Shown piece after piece: positions 35,219 through 48,276 of a stretch of DNA of 64,000 nucleotides; positions within the stretch are counted from its first letter, which is position 1, and the number at the start of each line of letters is the position of its first letter. A program made the translations under genes and the position numbers. This stretch comes from Spongiibacter taiwanensis (GTDB lineage Bacteria > Pseudomonadota > Gammaproteobacteria > Pseudomonadales > Spongiibacteraceae), in the NCBI RefSeq assembly GCF_023702635.1, contig NZ_CP098455.1, positions 3,650,183 to 3,714,182 of the forward strand. Direction: 5' to 3'. Below the pieces are notes generated by a model. It was not told the origin of the DNA. It saw only the letters and a program-made list of their open reading frames with translations, and did no database searches.

Positions 35219-35454
35219 TGTTTTTTGACAGCTTCTCAGCGCTGTTGGCGATGGATGGTCACGGCCCCTATGTGTGGTTCAGTTACGGCGTTTCGCTGTT
35301 GGTGCTGGGGGCGCTGGTGTTTGGCGCCGGGCAGCGTCGCCGGGCGGTGGAGCGGCGGATTCAGGCCATAGTGCGCCGGGAGCGCGCAAGCCGCAGCCAA
35401 TCTACGCAAAGCCAGACGGCTCACGAGCAGATCAATCAGGGGAGGGCGGGCTAA
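35218..35454 (+). CDS. ccmD: heme exporter protein CcmD
   Basis: 78 residues starting at GTG 35218, overlapping the ccmC stop by 1 nt. It has a short N-terminal part ([18 protein letters not shown]), one membrane helix and a basic cytoplasmic tail, as in other CcmD proteins. It supports release of holo-CcmE. The tail is longer than in many relatives and ends in a Gln/Ser-rich stretch. Confidence 0.88.
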   Translation: MFFDSFSALLAMDGHGPYVWFSYGVSLLVLGALVFGAGQRRRAVERRIQAIVRRERASRSQSTQSQTAHEQINQGRAG

Positions 35455-35909
35455 TGCATCCGGTACGTAAACAACGCTTGCTGATTGTGCTGTTTATCCT
35501 GGTGGCGGTTTCGGTGGCCGCGGGCTTTTTGGGCTACGCCTTGCGGGAAAATATCAATCTGTTCTACCCCCCTGCAGAAATCGTGGCGGGCAAGGCGCCG
35601 CTGGATCGGCAGATTCGCGCCGGTGGTATGGTGGAGCAGGGCAGCGTGGTGCGCAGTGAAGACAGTCTTAAAGTGCGTTTTGCGGTGACCGATTACAGCG
35701 CGTCAGTGCAGGTTGAGTATGAAGGCATTTTGCCGGACCTGTTCGCCGAGGGCGAAGGGGTGGTGGTGTCGGGCACCTTGGGCAGTGACGGTGTATTCCA
35801 GGCCACCCAGGTACTGGCCAAGCACGATGAGAACTACATGCCGCCGGAAGTTAGTGATGCGCTGAAGCAATCTGAAGCACGCAAGCTTGAGGAGTCGGCT
35901 GGCTCGTGA
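35454..35909 (+). CDS. ccmE: heme chaperone CcmE
   Basis: 151 residues. One N-terminal signal anchor ([20 protein letters not shown]) is followed by a periplasmic OB-fold. The covalent heme-binding histidine is in [14 protein letters not shown], matching the HxxxY motif. ATG 35454 overlaps the ccmD stop by 1 nt (TAATG). It carries heme from CcmC to the CcmF ligase. Confidence 0.95.
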   Translation: MHPVRKQRLLIVLFILVAVSVAAGFLGYALRENINLFYPPAEIVAGKAPLDRQIRAGGMVEQGSVVRSEDSLKVRFAVTDYSASVQVEYEGILPDLFAEGEGVVVSGTLGSDGVFQATQVLAKHDENYMPPEVSDALKQSEARKLEESAGS

Positions 35910-37888
35910 TTGTTGAGTTTGGTCATTTTTCGCTGATTCTGGGCCTGTGCTTTGCGCTGGCGTTGGCGGTATTGCCGATGTTGGGTGTGGTCCGCGGCGA
36001 TGTTCGCGCTATGGCGGCGGGGCGCTACCTTGCCTTTGGTCAGTTTTTGTTCACCAGCCTTGCGACCGTGTGCCTGTTGATTGCCTTTCTCGGTGATGAT
36101 TTCTCGGTCGATATTGTCGCCGCCCAGTCCAACACGCTACTGCCTGTCGCCTATAAATTCAGTGCGCTGTGGGGCGGGCACGAGGGCTCGCTGCTGCTGT
36201 GGCTGGAAATTCTCACCCTGTGGACGGTCGCGGTGGCAATTTTCTCGCGCCAGTTGCCTTTGGACATTTTGGCCCGGGTGCTATCGGTGATGGGGATGAT
36301 CGCCGTCGGTTTCTTCGGCTTTGCCCTGTTCACCTCCAACCCCTTTGCCCGGCATCTCATCAACACACCCGCTGAAGGGCAGGACCTCAATCCGCTGTTG
36401 CAAGACCCTGGCATGGTGATTCATCCGCCCATGTTGTACGTGGGCTATGTGGGTTTCTCGGTGGCCTTTGCCTTTGCCATTGCTGCCTTGCTCAGCGGGC
36501 GTATGGATGCCAGCTGGGCGCGCTGGTCACGGCCCTGGACCAATGTCGCCTGGGTGTTTCTGACGGTGGGCATCACTCTCGGTAGCTGGTGGGCCTACTA
36601 CGAACTGGGCTGGGGCGGCTGGTGGTTCTGGGACCCGGTAGAGAATGCCTCGTTTATGCCCTGGTTAGTGGGCACCGCGCTGATCCACTCCCTGGCGGCA
36701 ACGGAAAAGCGGGGAGTGTTTAAAAGCTGGACGCTGCTATTGGCCATTTTTGCCTTCTCCTTGAGTTTGCTGGGGACCTTCCTGGTACGTTCAGGGGTGC
36801 TGACCTCGGTTCATGCTTTTGCTGCCGACCCCACTCGGGGCATGTTTATTCTCGGGTTTTTGTGCATTGTGGTGGGTGGTTCGCTCACCTTGTATGCCTT
36901 CAAAGCGCCATCGGCGAGCAGTGGGGTGGCCTATACCAAACTGTCGCGGGAAGCCCTGCTGCTGGTGAACAACCTGTTGCTGGTGGTGGCCACCCTGACG
37001 GTGTTGCTCGGCACATTATTCCCGCTAGTGATGGATTTTGCCGGTCTGGGCAAATATTCGGTGGGACCGCCGTATTTCAACGCGATCTTTGTCCCGCTAA
37101 CCTGCCTGCTTGGCCTGGCCCTGGGCCTGGGGCCATCCTCTCAGTGGAAGCGCACCCGCTGGCAGGACTGGTGGATGGTCATGCTGGGCGCCTTTATTGC
37201 CAGTGGCCTGTTGGCGCTGATTTTGCCCGCCTGGCTTGGCGGCAGCTTTCACGTGGGCGCGACCCTGGGCGCCCTGCTTGCCGCCTGGATTGTGGCTAGC
37301 AGCGCGGTTAATTTGCGCATCAAACTGCGCCACGCCAGCTCCTTAGCGAGGGGTTTGAAGCGGCTGACCCCCTCTTACTACGGCATGTTGCTGGCCCACA
37401 TTGGTCTGGCCTGCAGTATTTTGGGGGTGGGCATGACCACCAGCTTTCACGACGAACGGGACCTGCGCATGAGCGTGGGTGAGCAGGTGGAAACCGCCTT
37501 TGGTTACCAGCTTCGCTTTAACAGCCTCGATTCAGTCGAGGGCCCCAACTATGTCGGTCAGCAGGGGCATTTCACCCTGTTTCAGGATGGTCGCGAGCTA
37601 GCGGATCTGCGCCCCGAAAAACGTCGTTATCACGCTCGGGGGCAGCAGGTGATGACCGAGGCCGCGATTGATCCCGGTATTTGGCGGGATGTGTACGTGG
37701 CGATGGGCGAGCCCGTGGGCAAAGATGCCTGGGCGGTACGAATTCATATCAAACCCTTCGTGCGCTGGATTTGGGGCGGGGGTGTGTTGATGGCGCTGGG
37801 TGGTTTGCTGGCCATTCTCGACCGCCGCTATCGCCCCGCGCCAGGCAAGCAACGGGCAAATGATGGACAGGATTATGGAACGGCTTAA
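35906..37888 (+). CDS. ccmF: cytochrome c-type biogenesis protein CcmF
   Basis: 660 residues, about 15 membrane helices. The WWD domain reads [20 protein letters not shown], and conserved heme-ligand histidines lie on both sides (for example [12 protein letters not shown] and [12 protein letters not shown]). CcmF is the heme lyase that attaches heme to CxxCH of apocytochromes, with CcmH/I and CcmG. GTG 35906 overlaps the ccmE stop by 4 nt. Confidence 0.95.
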   Translation: MIVEFGHFSLILGLCFALALAVLPMLGVVRGDVRAMAAGRYLAFGQFLFTSLATVCLLIAFLGDDFSVDIVAAQSNTLLPVAYKFSALWGGHEGSLLLWLEILTLWTVAVAIFSRQLPLDILARVLSVMGMIAVGFFGFALFTSNPFARHLINTPAEGQDLNPLLQDPGMVIHPPMLYVGYVGFSVAFAFAIAALLSGRMDASWARWSRPWTNVAWVFLTVGITLGSWWAYYELGWGGWWFWDPVENASFMPWLVGTALIHSLAATEKRGVFKSWTLLLAIFAFSLSLLGTFLVRSGVLTSVHAFAADPTRGMFILGFLCIVVGGSLTLYAFKAPSASSGVAYTKLSREALLLVNNLLLVVATLTVLLGTLFPLVMDFAGLGKYSVGPPYFNAIFVPLTCLLGLALGLGPSSQWKRTRWQDWWMVMLGAFIASGLLALILPAWLGGSFHVGATLGALLAAWIVASSAVNLRIKLRHASSLARGLKRLTPSYYGMLLAHIGLACSILGVGMTTSFHDERDLRMSVGEQVETAFGYQLRFNSLDSVEGPNYVGQQGHFTLFQDGRELADLRPEKRRYHARGQQVMTEAAIDPGIWRDVYVAMGEPVGKDAWAVRIHIKPFVRWIWGGGVLMALGGLLAILDRRYRPAPGKQRANDGQDYGTA

Positions 37889-38423
37889 GCTTTTTTTACC
37901 GCTGATTATTTTTGTCATTCTCGCCGCCGTCTTTTTTGGGGTTCAGCGTGACGCGAAAACGGGCGACTACAGCCCCACCGCACTGCCATCGGCACTGGTG
38001 GGCAAGCCGCTGCCCGCGTTTTCTCTGACAGAGCTGAATTCGGGTGAGGTCCTGCAGCGGGACGATCTGCTGGGCAGCTGGTTTTTGCTGAATGTGTGGG
38101 CAACCTGGTGTCCCTCTTGCCACTTTGAGCATCCGTTTTTGGTGGAGCTTGCCCAACAAGGGGTGCGCATTTATTCAGTGGATTACAAAGACAGTGCGCC
38201 CGAAGCCCGGGAATGGCTTGAGGAGAAGGGCAATCCCTACCTGGCGACGCTGTTTGACCCCGACGGGACGCTGGGGCTGGACCTGGGAGTGACCGGCGCG
38301 CCGGAAACTTACGTGGTGGATGCCCAAGGTGTCATTCGTTTTCGCTATCAGGGCGCCCTGGATGCCAAAATTTGGCAGCGGGAATTTGGCCCGATCATTG
38401 CCGATTTGGAAGCGGGTCAATAA
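37875..38423 (+). CDS. ccmG: thiol:disulfide interchange protein CcmG/DsbE
   Basis: 182 residues. An N-terminal membrane anchor (LFLPLIIFVILAAVFFGV) leads to a thioredoxin fold with active site NVWATWCPSCHFEHP and the cis-proline region GVTGAPETYVVD. It reduces apocytochrome cysteines before heme attachment. Start ATG 37875 aligns with E. coli CcmG; earlier in-frame ATGs at 37860 and 37863 are possible. It overlaps the end of ccmF by 14 nt. Confidence 0.94.
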   Translation: MERLKLFLPLIIFVILAAVFFGVQRDAKTGDYSPTALPSALVGKPLPAFSLTELNSGEVLQRDDLLGSWFLLNVWATWCPSCHFEHPFLVELAQQGVRIYSVDYKDSAPEAREWLEEKGNPYLATLFDPDGTLGLDLGVTGAPETYVVDAQGVIRFRYQGALDAKIWQREFGPIIADLEAGQ

Positions 38424-38935
38424 TGGCGGGGTTCCCAAAGTATCAACGACTAGCGCGAGCCCTTGCGGCCACGCTGTTGGCAGTGTGGGCCTGCACCAGC
38501 CTGGCGGTGATCGAAACCTATTCCTTTGATAACGACCTGCAGCGCCAGCGCTACCAGCACTTCATTGAAGAGCTGCGTTGCCCAAAATGCCAGAACCAAA
38601 ATTTGTCTGGCTCTGACGCCGCCATCGCCCAGGACCTGCGCCGCGAAGTCCATCGCATGATTATGGCGGGCAAGAGCGATACCGAAATTACCCAGTACAT
38701 GGTGCAGCGCTATGGTGAGTTTGTGCTGTATCGGCCGCGGGTGAACGCGGCTACTGCGGTGCTTTGGTATGGCCCTTTTGTACTGGTGCTGATTGGCGGG
38801 GTGGTCTGGTGGCGTTTGTCGGCCCGGCGGAATGCGCCCGTCGCTAAAGAAACTGATCTGACACCGGCGGAGCAAGCACGCTTGGCAGCGCTGATGGAAG
38901 AGTCTGATTCTGACCACGGGGGGGCGCAAGGGTGA
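38423..38935 (+). CDS. ccmH: cytochrome c maturation protein CcmH (N-terminal CycL type)
   Basis: 170 residues: a signal sequence, the redox motif EELRCPKCQNQNLSGSDA, a three-helix bundle, and a C-terminal membrane helix (VLWYGPFVLVLIGGVVWW). This is the short CcmH, with the TPR part encoded separately as ccmI downstream. It works with CcmG on the apocytochrome thiols. ATG 38423 overlaps the ccmG stop by 1 nt. Confidence 0.94.
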   Translation: MAGFPKYQRLARALAATLLAVWACTSLAVIETYSFDNDLQRQRYQHFIEELRCPKCQNQNLSGSDAAIAQDLRREVHRMIMAGKSDTEITQYMVQRYGEFVLYRPRVNAATAVLWYGPFVLVLIGGVVWWRLSARRNAPVAKETDLTPAEQARLAALMEESDSDHGGAQG

Positions 38936-40149
38936 CTGAGGTCACGATGAGTCTCTATCTCGGTCTGGCGGTGCTGATTTTTCTGGCGCTGCTGATTGTG
39001 CTGCTGGCGTTCAGCCGCAGCCGACTGGCCTCCGAGGGAAGCCGGCATCTGCATGCCCAACAGGGTTTTTTCCGGCAGCGGCGCAAGGAACTCGCGGCCG
39101 ATCTGGCCAGTGGGCTAATTGATCAGACCCAGTTCGATGATCTTGAGCGGGAGCTCAAGCGCCAACTGGTCAGCGAGACGGAACAGGAGCCGGATTTTAA
39201 GCCCGGTGCGTCGGGGCGAGGGCAATTCTTTGCGCTGTTGGTGCTGATTCCGGCGGTGGCGATTGGCCTCTACCACTTGCTTGGGTATCGGGAAGACCTG
39301 CAGCTCAAGGCGATGCAGCGTGAAATCGTTGCGGCCCAGCAGCTCACTCCGGCCATGCTGACGGAGTTTGAGGCCCAGGTATTGCGGGGGCTGGAAAAGC
39401 GGGGCGACAGTCCCGATCATCTGGCCATGATGGCCAGCCTGCGACGTCAGGCGGGGGATTTCGCCGGTGCGGCGCCTTATTACCAGCGCCTGCTCGCACT
39501 GTTTCCCAACGATGCTGACCTGATGGCCCAGCTTGCCCAGGCCCGGTATCTGGCCAACAATCGCCAGCTCGACGATGAAATGCGTGCCTTGCTGCGTCAA
39601 TCCCTGAGTATCGATCCGGCCCAAACCACTGCGTTGGGTGTACTTGGTATTGATGCCTTTGCCGCCGGCGATTACACCCAGGCGATCAATTACTGGCAGC
39701 GTCTGTTGCCTGGCCTGGCCCCCGGCAGTTCGGAGCAGGCGGTAATCCAGCAGGGTTTGGCAACCGCAAAGGAGCGCGCCATTAGTGCGGGCACACTTAC
39801 CGGCTTGACCGTCGACATTACCCTTGCCGCCGAGCTTGCTCCTCCACCGAATGGCGTGCTGTTTGTGGTGGCAAAAAGCGCCGATGGCAATCCCATGCCG
39901 GTGGCGGCGCTGCGGCAAAGGGTGGGCGAGGGCAGCTTCCCCTCCAGGGTCGTGCTCACAGATGCCGATGTGATTCGCCAGGGCAAGACGTTGGCTGATT
40001 TTGCTGAGCTATTGATCTCGGCCCATATCAGCCGCAACGGCACGGCTATCCGCCAGCCGGGTGATCTGGCGGCGCCCTCTGCAAATGTCACTGCGGGGGA
40101 GCGCGACGCCATTGCCCTGCAAATAGACCACCGGGTCGGTGAGCCCTGA
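38932..40149 (+). CDS. ccmI: cytochrome c maturation TPR protein CcmI
   Basis: 405 residues. Two membrane helices (about 8-28 and 98-118) flank a cytoplasmic leucine-zipper-like loop (RRKELAADLASGLIDQTQFDDLEREL). The periplasmic part has TPR repeats (GDFAGAAPYYQRLLALFPNDADL) and a C-terminal beta-rich domain. CcmI holds the apocytochrome C-terminus for CcmF. GTG 38932 overlaps ccmH by 4 nt; ATG 38947 is an alternative. Last gene of the ccm operon. Confidence 0.92.
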   Translation: MTEVTMSLYLGLAVLIFLALLIVLLAFSRSRLASEGSRHLHAQQGFFRQRRKELAADLASGLIDQTQFDDLERELKRQLVSETEQEPDFKPGASGRGQFFALLVLIPAVAIGLYHLLGYREDLQLKAMQREIVAAQQLTPAMLTEFEAQVLRGLEKRGDSPDHLAMMASLRRQAGDFAGAAPYYQRLLALFPNDADLMAQLAQARYLANNRQLDDEMRALLRQSLSIDPAQTTALGVLGIDAFAAGDYTQAINYWQRLLPGLAPGSSEQAVIQQGLATAKERAISAGTLTGLTVDITLAAELAPPPNGVLFVVAKSADGNPMPVAALRQRVGEGSFPSRVVLTDADVIRQGKTLADFAELLISAHISRNGTAIRQPGDLAAPSANVTAGERDAIALQIDHRVGEP

Positions 40150-40193
40150 CCTGAGTGGTCGCCGCGGGCTTTTCCACGCTCAGCAAATTCTCC

Positions 40194-40221
40194 TTTTACT
40201 GTGTGGCTGGCAGGCTATAAT
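40194..40221 (+). promoter_or_regulatory. candidate sigma-70 promoter of smc
   Basis: A perfect TATAAT at 40216-40221 stands 16 bp after TTTTAC (40194-40199), about 55 bp before the smc start. The -10 is strong and the -35 weak. Confidence 0.5.
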
Positions 40222-40276
40222 CTCGCTTTGCTAAAAATCACGGCTGTCGGCCTCAAAACGGACTTCCAAGCATTCT

Positions 40277-43200
40277 ATGCGCCTGAAAAGCATCAAACTG
40301 GCGGGATTTAAATCTTTCGTCGACCCAACAACCGCTCATTTTCCCACCAACCTGTCGGCTGTGGTCGGCCCCAATGGCTGTGGCAAGTCCAATATCATTG
40401 ACGCCGTTCGCTGGGTAATGGGTGAAAGCTCTGCCAAAAATCTGCGCGGCGAGTCGATGACGGACGTTATTTTTAACGGCTCGGTCAACCGCAAGCCGGT
40501 CGGTCAGGCCTCTATTGAACTGGTGTTCGACAACAGTGCCGGCAAGTTGGGCGGCGAGTACGCCCGCTACAACGAAATTGCCGTGCGTCGCAAAGTCACC
40601 CGGGAAGGCCTCTCTGAATATTATCTCAATGGCACCAAGTGTCGGCGCCGGGATATTACCGATATTTTCCTCGGCACCGGTTTGGGGCCGCGCAGTTACG
40701 CCATCATCGAACAGGGCATGATCTCGCGCTTGATCGAATCCAAGCCGGAGGAGCTGCGGGTCTTTGTCGAGGAGGCGGCGGGTATCTCCAAATACAAAGA
40801 GCGCCGCCGGGAAACCGAGAACCGGATGCGTCGCACCCAGGAAAACCTGGAGCGCCTCACCGACCTGCGCGATGAGCTGGAGCGCCAACTTCAGCACTTG
40901 CAGCGTCAGGCCGCGGCAGCTGAAAAATACACCGAGTTCAAGAAAGAAGAGCGTTTGCTCAAGGCCCAGTTGCAAGTGCTGCAATGGCAGGTACTTGACG
41001 CCCAGGGTCAGGAAAAAGACCAGCAAATTAGTCGGCTGGAGTTGGACCGTGAGGCGGTGGTGACGGAGCAGGTCGCCGTCGACAATGCCATCGAGCAAGC
41101 CCGGGACCAGCACAGCCAGCTGAACGACAAGTTTAACGAGGTGCAGGGGCGCTACTACGCCATCGGCACCGAGATTGCCAAGGCCGAGCAGACCATCCAG
41201 CATCAACAGGAGCGCCGCCGCCAGTTGAGCGAAGATCTTGCCCAACTGGAAACCAGTCAGGTTGAAACCCGCGACCACCTGGAAAGCGACCGGGAAAATG
41301 CCCTGCGCTGGGAAGAAGAGCTCGAGATGATCGCGCCCGAGTTGGAAATGATCGAAGCCGAGGAAGAAAGCGCGGCTGAGGCGCTGGTGATTGCCGAGGA
41401 AGCGATGCAGTCCTGGCAGCAGCGGTGGGATGAATTCAACAACAGCGCAGCCCAGCCCCGTCAGCGGGCCGAGGTTGAGCAGTCCCGCATTCAGCATCTG
41501 GAGGTGAGCCTGCAACGCCTGCAGGAGCGCATTCAGAAAGTGGAGCAGGAACGCCGCAGCCTGGTTGGCGACGACGAGGGCGATGATATCGAGCTGTTGC
41601 AGCAGCAAACCGCGGAGATGGAACTGACCGCAGAGGAGTTGCAAGCCCGTCTCGACGAACTGTTGCCCAGCATAGAAACCTGCCGGGAGCAGATTAAAAC
41701 CGGCGAAGATCAGCTCAATCAATTGCGCAGCGAACTGCAGAAAGGCCGCGGCCGGGCTGCCTCCCTTGAAGCGTTGCAGCAGGCGGCCCTCGGCCAGGAT
41801 GATGGCCATGCCAAGTCCTGGTTGGAGAAACATGGCCTGGCGGATAAGGGCAGCTTGGCGGAGCAGCTGCAGGTTGATCAGCAGTGGCAGCAAGCCGTGG
41901 AAACGGTGCTGGGTGACCAGCTGCAGGCTCTGCGTATTGACAGCCTCGACGGCCTGGCCGGGTTACTGCCAGAGCTGGAGCAGGGTAACCTGAGTTTTAT
42001 TGTTGCCAGCGACGATGGCGTGGCGCCCCCCGGCAGCCTGGCCGACAAAGTCAGCGGCGCTGGCGCCTTTGCCGCGGCCCTGCAAAAGATCAAAACAGCG
42101 GCGGATTTACCCACTGCGCTGGGTATGCGCGACGCGCTGAAGGATGATGAGTCGGTGATCACCCCTGAGGGCCTGTGGCTGGGACGATATTGGCTGCGGG
42201 TCAATCGTGGTGTTGCCCAGCAGGGTGGGGTGTTGCACCGCCAGCAAGAGCTGCAGGAATTGCAAGCGCGGTTGGAGCAACTCGACGGCGACATCAACCA
42301 GCTGGTTGATTCACTCGAAGACAATCGCACTCGCTTGAAGTCCCTCGAGGCCGAGCGGGAAGAGGCCCAGCGCGAGATTCAGCAACACAGCCGCAAACAG
42401 AGTGAGCTGCGGGCAGAACTCAGTGCGCAACAGGCTCGCAGCGAACAACTGCTCGCCCGGCGGCAGCGCCTCGATGCGGACGTTGAGGAGCAGCGCAAGC
42501 AGTATCAATTGGAGCAGGAATCCCTGGCCGAGTCGCGAATGACGCTGCAAGAAGCGATCGAGGCGATGGAACAGGATTCGGGCAAGCGCGAGGCCTTGCT
42601 GAAAGAGCGGGACAGCAATCGCACCCAGTTGGATGGGGCGAGGCAAAAGGCCCGGCAAAGTAAGGATCACGCCCACCAGTTGGCGATGCGCCACCAGTCT
42701 CTGCGCACCCAGCGCGACGCCGTGGCCCAGAATATTCAGCGCGCCGAGGTCCAGTTGGAGATGCTGGCCCAGCGCCAAGCGCAAATTGAAGCCTCACTGG
42801 GAGAAAACGATAGCCCGGTGGATGAGTTGCGCATGAATCTGGAAGCGAATCTGGACAAGCGGCTCCGCGTGGAAGAAGAGCTGGCAGAGGCTCGCCGCGC
42901 GCTGGAGACGGTGGATCAGCAGTTGCGCGAAAACGAGCAGCGCCGCCACGGCATTGATCAGCGCCTGCAGGAAGTGCGCGGCAAGCTGGAGCAGGCCCGC
43001 CTGGAGCGCCAGAGTCTGCAGGTGCGCGGTAAAGCCCTGCAGGATCAGTTGCAGGAGGCCCAATTTAACCTGGAAGCGGTTCAGGAAAGCCTGCCCGAAG
43101 ATGCCTCCGAAGCGAAATGGCTGGAAGAGTTGGAGGCCGTGGGGCGGCGCATTACCCGCCTGGGGCCGATCAACCTGGCCGCCATTGAAGAGTACAAGCA

Positions 43201-43774
43201 GCAGTCTGAGCGGAAAAACTACCTCGACTCGCAAAACCAGGATCTGGAAGAGGCGTTGGAAACGCTGGAGTCGGCGATCAGACGGATCGATAAGGAAACC
43301 CGCAACCGCTTCAAAGAAACCTTCGACAAGGTCAACGCCGGGTTGCAATCCCTGTTTCCCAAAGTCTTTGGTGGTGGCAATGCCTACCTGGAAATGACCG
43401 GCGACGATCTGCTCGATACGGGCATTTCCATCATGGCGCGGCCGCCAGGCAAACGTAACAGCACCATTCACTTGCTGTCGGGTGGCGAAAAAGCCCTGAC
43501 GGCAATCGCCCTGGTGTTCTCTATCTTCCGGCTGAACCCCGCGCCCTTCTGCATGCTTGATGAGGTCGACGCGCCGCTGGACGACGCCAACGTGGGGCGC
43601 TACTCGCGCATGGTGAAAGAGATGTCGTCAGAGGTGCAGTTTATCTATATCAGCCACAACAAGATCGCGATGGAGATGGCGGATCAATTGATGGGGGTCA
43701 CCATGCACGAGCCGGGTGTCTCTCGACTGGTATCGGTCGACCTCGAGAAAGCGGCGGAGATGGCAGCGATGTAA
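40277..43774 (+). CDS. smc: chromosome segregation protein SMC
   Basis: 1165 residues. The N-terminal ATPase half has GPNGCGKSNIIDAVRWVMGE. Two long coiled coils (about 170-500 and 670-1000) surround a hinge with the GLAGLLPELEQGN and ADLPTALGMRDAL region. The C-terminal half has LLSGGEKALTAIALVFSIF and MLDEVDAPLDDANV. It forms the ring of condensin with ScpA/ScpB. Presence of SMC instead of MukB is normal outside the enterobacterial branch. The large frames on the opposite strand are by-products of the coiled-coil codons. Confidence 0.96.
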   Translation: MRLKSIKLAGFKSFVDPTTAHFPTNLSAVVGPNGCGKSNIIDAVRWVMGESSAKNLRGESMTDVIFNGSVNRKPVGQASIELVFDNSAGKLGGEYARYNEIAVRRKVTREGLSEYYLNGTKCRRRDITDIFLGTGLGPRSYAIIEQGMISRLIESKPEELRVFVEEAAGISKYKERRRETENRMRRTQENLERLTDLRDELERQLQHLQRQAAAAEKYTEFKKEERLLKAQLQVLQWQVLDAQGQEKDQQISRLELDREAVVTEQVAVDNAIEQARDQHSQLNDKFNEVQGRYYAIGTEIAKAEQTIQHQQERRRQLSEDLAQLETSQVETRDHLESDRENALRWEEELEMIAPELEMIEAEEESAAEALVIAEEAMQSWQQRWDEFNNSAAQPRQRAEVEQSRIQHLEVSLQRLQERIQKVEQERRSLVGDDEGDDIELLQQQTAEMELTAEELQARLDELLPSIETCREQIKTGEDQLNQLRSELQKGRGRAASLEALQQAALGQDDGHAKSWLEKHGLADKGSLAEQLQVDQQWQQAVETVLGDQLQALRIDSLDGLAGLLPELEQGNLSFIVASDDGVAPPGSLADKVSGAGAFAAALQKIKTAADLPTALGMRDALKDDESVITPEGLWLGRYWLRVNRGVAQQGGVLHRQQELQELQARLEQLDGDINQLVDSLEDNRTRLKSLEAEREEAQREIQQHSRKQSELRAELSAQQARSEQLLARRQRLDADVEEQRKQYQLEQESLAESRMTLQEAIEAMEQDSGKREALLKERDSNRTQLDGARQKARQSKDHAHQLAMRHQSLRTQRDAVAQNIQRAEVQLEMLAQRQAQIEASLGENDSPVDELRMNLEANLDKRLRVEEELAEARRALETVDQQLRENEQRRHGIDQRLQEVRGKLEQARLERQSLQVRGKALQDQLQEAQFNLEAVQESLPEDASEAKWLEELEAVGRRITRLGPINLAAIEEYKQQSERKNYLDSQNQDLEEALETLESAIRRIDKETRNRFKETFDKVNAGLQSLFPKVFGGGNAYLEMTGDDLLDTGISIMARPPGKRNSTIHLLSGGEKALTAIALVFSIFRLNPAPFCMLDEVDAPLDDANVGRYSRMVKEMSSEVQFIYISHNKIAMEMADQLMGVTMHEPGVSRLVSVDLEKAAEMAAM

Positions 43775-43911
43775 CCGGCCTCGATTAAGGTCCCATCGGT
43801 TGGGCGGTGGATATTTGCCAATCTGCGTGGAACAATACCGCAGAGGTTTAATCCAACTGCCAAAGCAAATATAAGCATATTGGCCGTTTCGGTCGGGGTA
43901 AGGGCGTTGTA

Positions 43912-45066
43912 ATGGATCTGTCAGTCAGAGACTGGTTAATCGTCATTGGGTGTTTGCTGGCCGCCGCAGTGTTGCTGGATGGCTATCGGCGGATGCGCAG
44001 TGATCGTCAAGAAGCAATCCGGATGTCGTCGCGCAAGCGCCGGGAAGGTCGTGAAGACGGCGATGACGAATTGATCAATCCGGAATTGCCCGGTGGCAGT
44101 GCCCGGGTGGTGGCAGTGAGAGAATCGCCCAGTCTGCATGTGAAGCGTGCAGGCGCCGATCAACCGAAGAAAAGCGCCAAGTCAGCACCAACACCATCGT
44201 CTCGGGAAGCGCGTCAGGAGCCCGAATTCGGCGATGACGACGACATTCTTTTTACCGATCCTGCCGATGAATTTGCCTCTCCCTCGGCCAGATCTGCGCC
44301 AGTGGAGCCCCATTGGGATGCGTCAGAGGACGTTGACCCAGATTTCTCTGAAACTGACCTTGAGCCCATTGCCGCCGTTTCATCGCGTGATTCTGTTGCC
44401 GCCCCTGAAGCGTCGCTTTCGGACCACATGATCCCAGACAACGCCGCGCCGGAAAGTGCCGAGCCCGAGGTGCCCTTCGGGCGTGATGAATCCGATCATG
44501 TTGTGCCGGAGCCCAGCCTGAGTGCGGACAGAGCGGAGCGAGTGGCGGTAGAGCCGCCGGCGGAGATTGCCGCCAGCCGCCGGAGCAAGCAGGAGAGCGC
44601 ATCAACAAGTAAAAGCAGCGAAGGTCGTGGCGACGAGTATTCAGAACTACTGGTGCTCAATGTGGTGGCGCCCAAGGATACGCCCTACAACGGCGCGGAC
44701 ATGCTGCAGATTCTGCTGGCTTGCGATGTGCGCTACGGCAAGATGAATATCTTCCACCGCTATGAAAAGCCCGATGGCACCGGCGCGGTGCAGTTCAGTA
44801 TCGCCAATTTGGTTGAGCCAGGGGACTTTGATCTGGACGGCATTGAAGAATTTACCACGCCGGGCCTGGTGTTCTTTATGAACTTACCGGGACCGGAGAA
44901 GAGCATGAAAGCCTTTGACGCGATGGTGGAAACGGCGAAATGTCTGGTCAGCAACCTCGGTGGCGAGCTGCGTGACCAGAGCCACAGTGTCGCGACCAAG
45001 CAGACACTGGAGCACTATCGCCAGCGTATTCGCGATTTCGAACGCCGCCAGCTCACGCTGATGTAA
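43912..45066 (+). CDS. zipA: cell division protein ZipA
   Basis: 384 residues. The N-terminal anchor (DWLIVIGCLLAAAVLLDGY) and a basic patch (RKRREGRED) lead into a long Pro/Ser/acid-rich linker of about 190 residues. The C-terminal FtsZ-binding domain begins near EYSELLVLNVVAPKDTPYNG and includes VQFSIANLVEPGDFDLDGIEEF. ZipA tethers FtsZ filaments to the inner membrane. The order smc-zipA-ligA is common in gammaproteobacteria. Confidence 0.95.
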   Translation: MDLSVRDWLIVIGCLLAAAVLLDGYRRMRSDRQEAIRMSSRKRREGREDGDDELINPELPGGSARVVAVRESPSLHVKRAGADQPKKSAKSAPTPSSREARQEPEFGDDDDILFTDPADEFASPSARSAPVEPHWDASEDVDPDFSETDLEPIAAVSSRDSVAAPEASLSDHMIPDNAAPESAEPEVPFGRDESDHVVPEPSLSADRAERVAVEPPAEIAASRRSKQESASTSKSSEGRGDEYSELLVLNVVAPKDTPYNGADMLQILLACDVRYGKMNIFHRYEKPDGTGAVQFSIANLVEPGDFDLDGIEEFTTPGLVFFMNLPGPEKSMKAFDAMVETAKCLVSNLGGELRDQSHSVATKQTLEHYRQRIRDFERRQLTLM

Positions 45067-47720
<2,654 letters not shown>

Positions 47721-47733
47721 TAGGCCATGCGTG

Positions 47734-48174
47734 TTACCACTGGCCGGTATTGGCCATCGACAGCCAGGGCTCTGCCGGGGGTTTTGGCTCGCCTTTCTGT
47801 AGCAGTTCGATAGAGATATTGTCGGGGGAGCGGATAAAGGCCATGTGCCCATCCCGGGGCGGACGGTTGATGGTCACGCCGCCGTCCATCAGCGTTTGGC
47901 AGCTCTGATAAATATCGTCTACCGCAAAGGCAAGATGGCCGAAATTGCGTCCGCCGCTGTATTCCTCGTCATCCCAGTTATAGGTGAGTTCGATTGTCGG
48001 ACGCTTGTCTTGCTTGGCCGCGTTCTCGTCTTCGGGCGCGGCTAGAAAAATCAGGGTGAACCGACCCTTCTCACTGTCGTAGCGAGAGATCTCCCGCAGG
48101 CCGAGCAGATCGCAATAAAAGTGAAGGGACGCCTCAAGGTCCCTGACTCTTACCATGGTGTGCAGATACTTCAT
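47734..48174 (-). CDS. gloA: VOC-family glyoxalase I-like protein
   Basis: 146 residues from ATG 48174, preceded by AAGGAG. Two beta-alpha-beta-beta-beta units carry the expected metal ligands: His in YLHTMVRVRD, Glu in TIELTYNWDD, His in FGHLAFAVDD and Glu in SIELLQKG. DLLGLREISRYDSEKGRFTL resembles lactoylglutathione lyase, which turns the methylglyoxal-glutathione adduct into lactoylglutathione. A longer frame to 48393 is not protein-like. Convergent with the lipoprotein gene, 13 bp away. Confidence 0.8.
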   Translation of the reverse strand: MKYLHTMVRVRDLEASLHFYCDLLGLREISRYDSEKGRFTLIFLAAPEDENAAKQDKRPTIELTYNWDDEEYSGGRNFGHLAFAVDDIYQSCQTLMDGGVTINRPPRDGHMAFIRSPDNISIELLQKGEPKPPAEPWLSMANTGQW

Positions 48175-48276
48175 AGCAACTCCTTGAGGGTAGTCATTCA
48201 ATGGGTGGCGGCACTTTGTCGCTGGGCGGATAGGCGCTAAGCTGGTCCGGTGTGAGCGCAGTAAAGGTTTACCAGG

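Noticed and set aside
40253..41893. Long (546-codon) open frame on the minus strand opposite smc
   Set aside because: It is antisense to the coiled-coil coding part of smc and is Leu/Gln/Ala-rich, as expected from the complementary codons. No ribosome site and no family resemblance.
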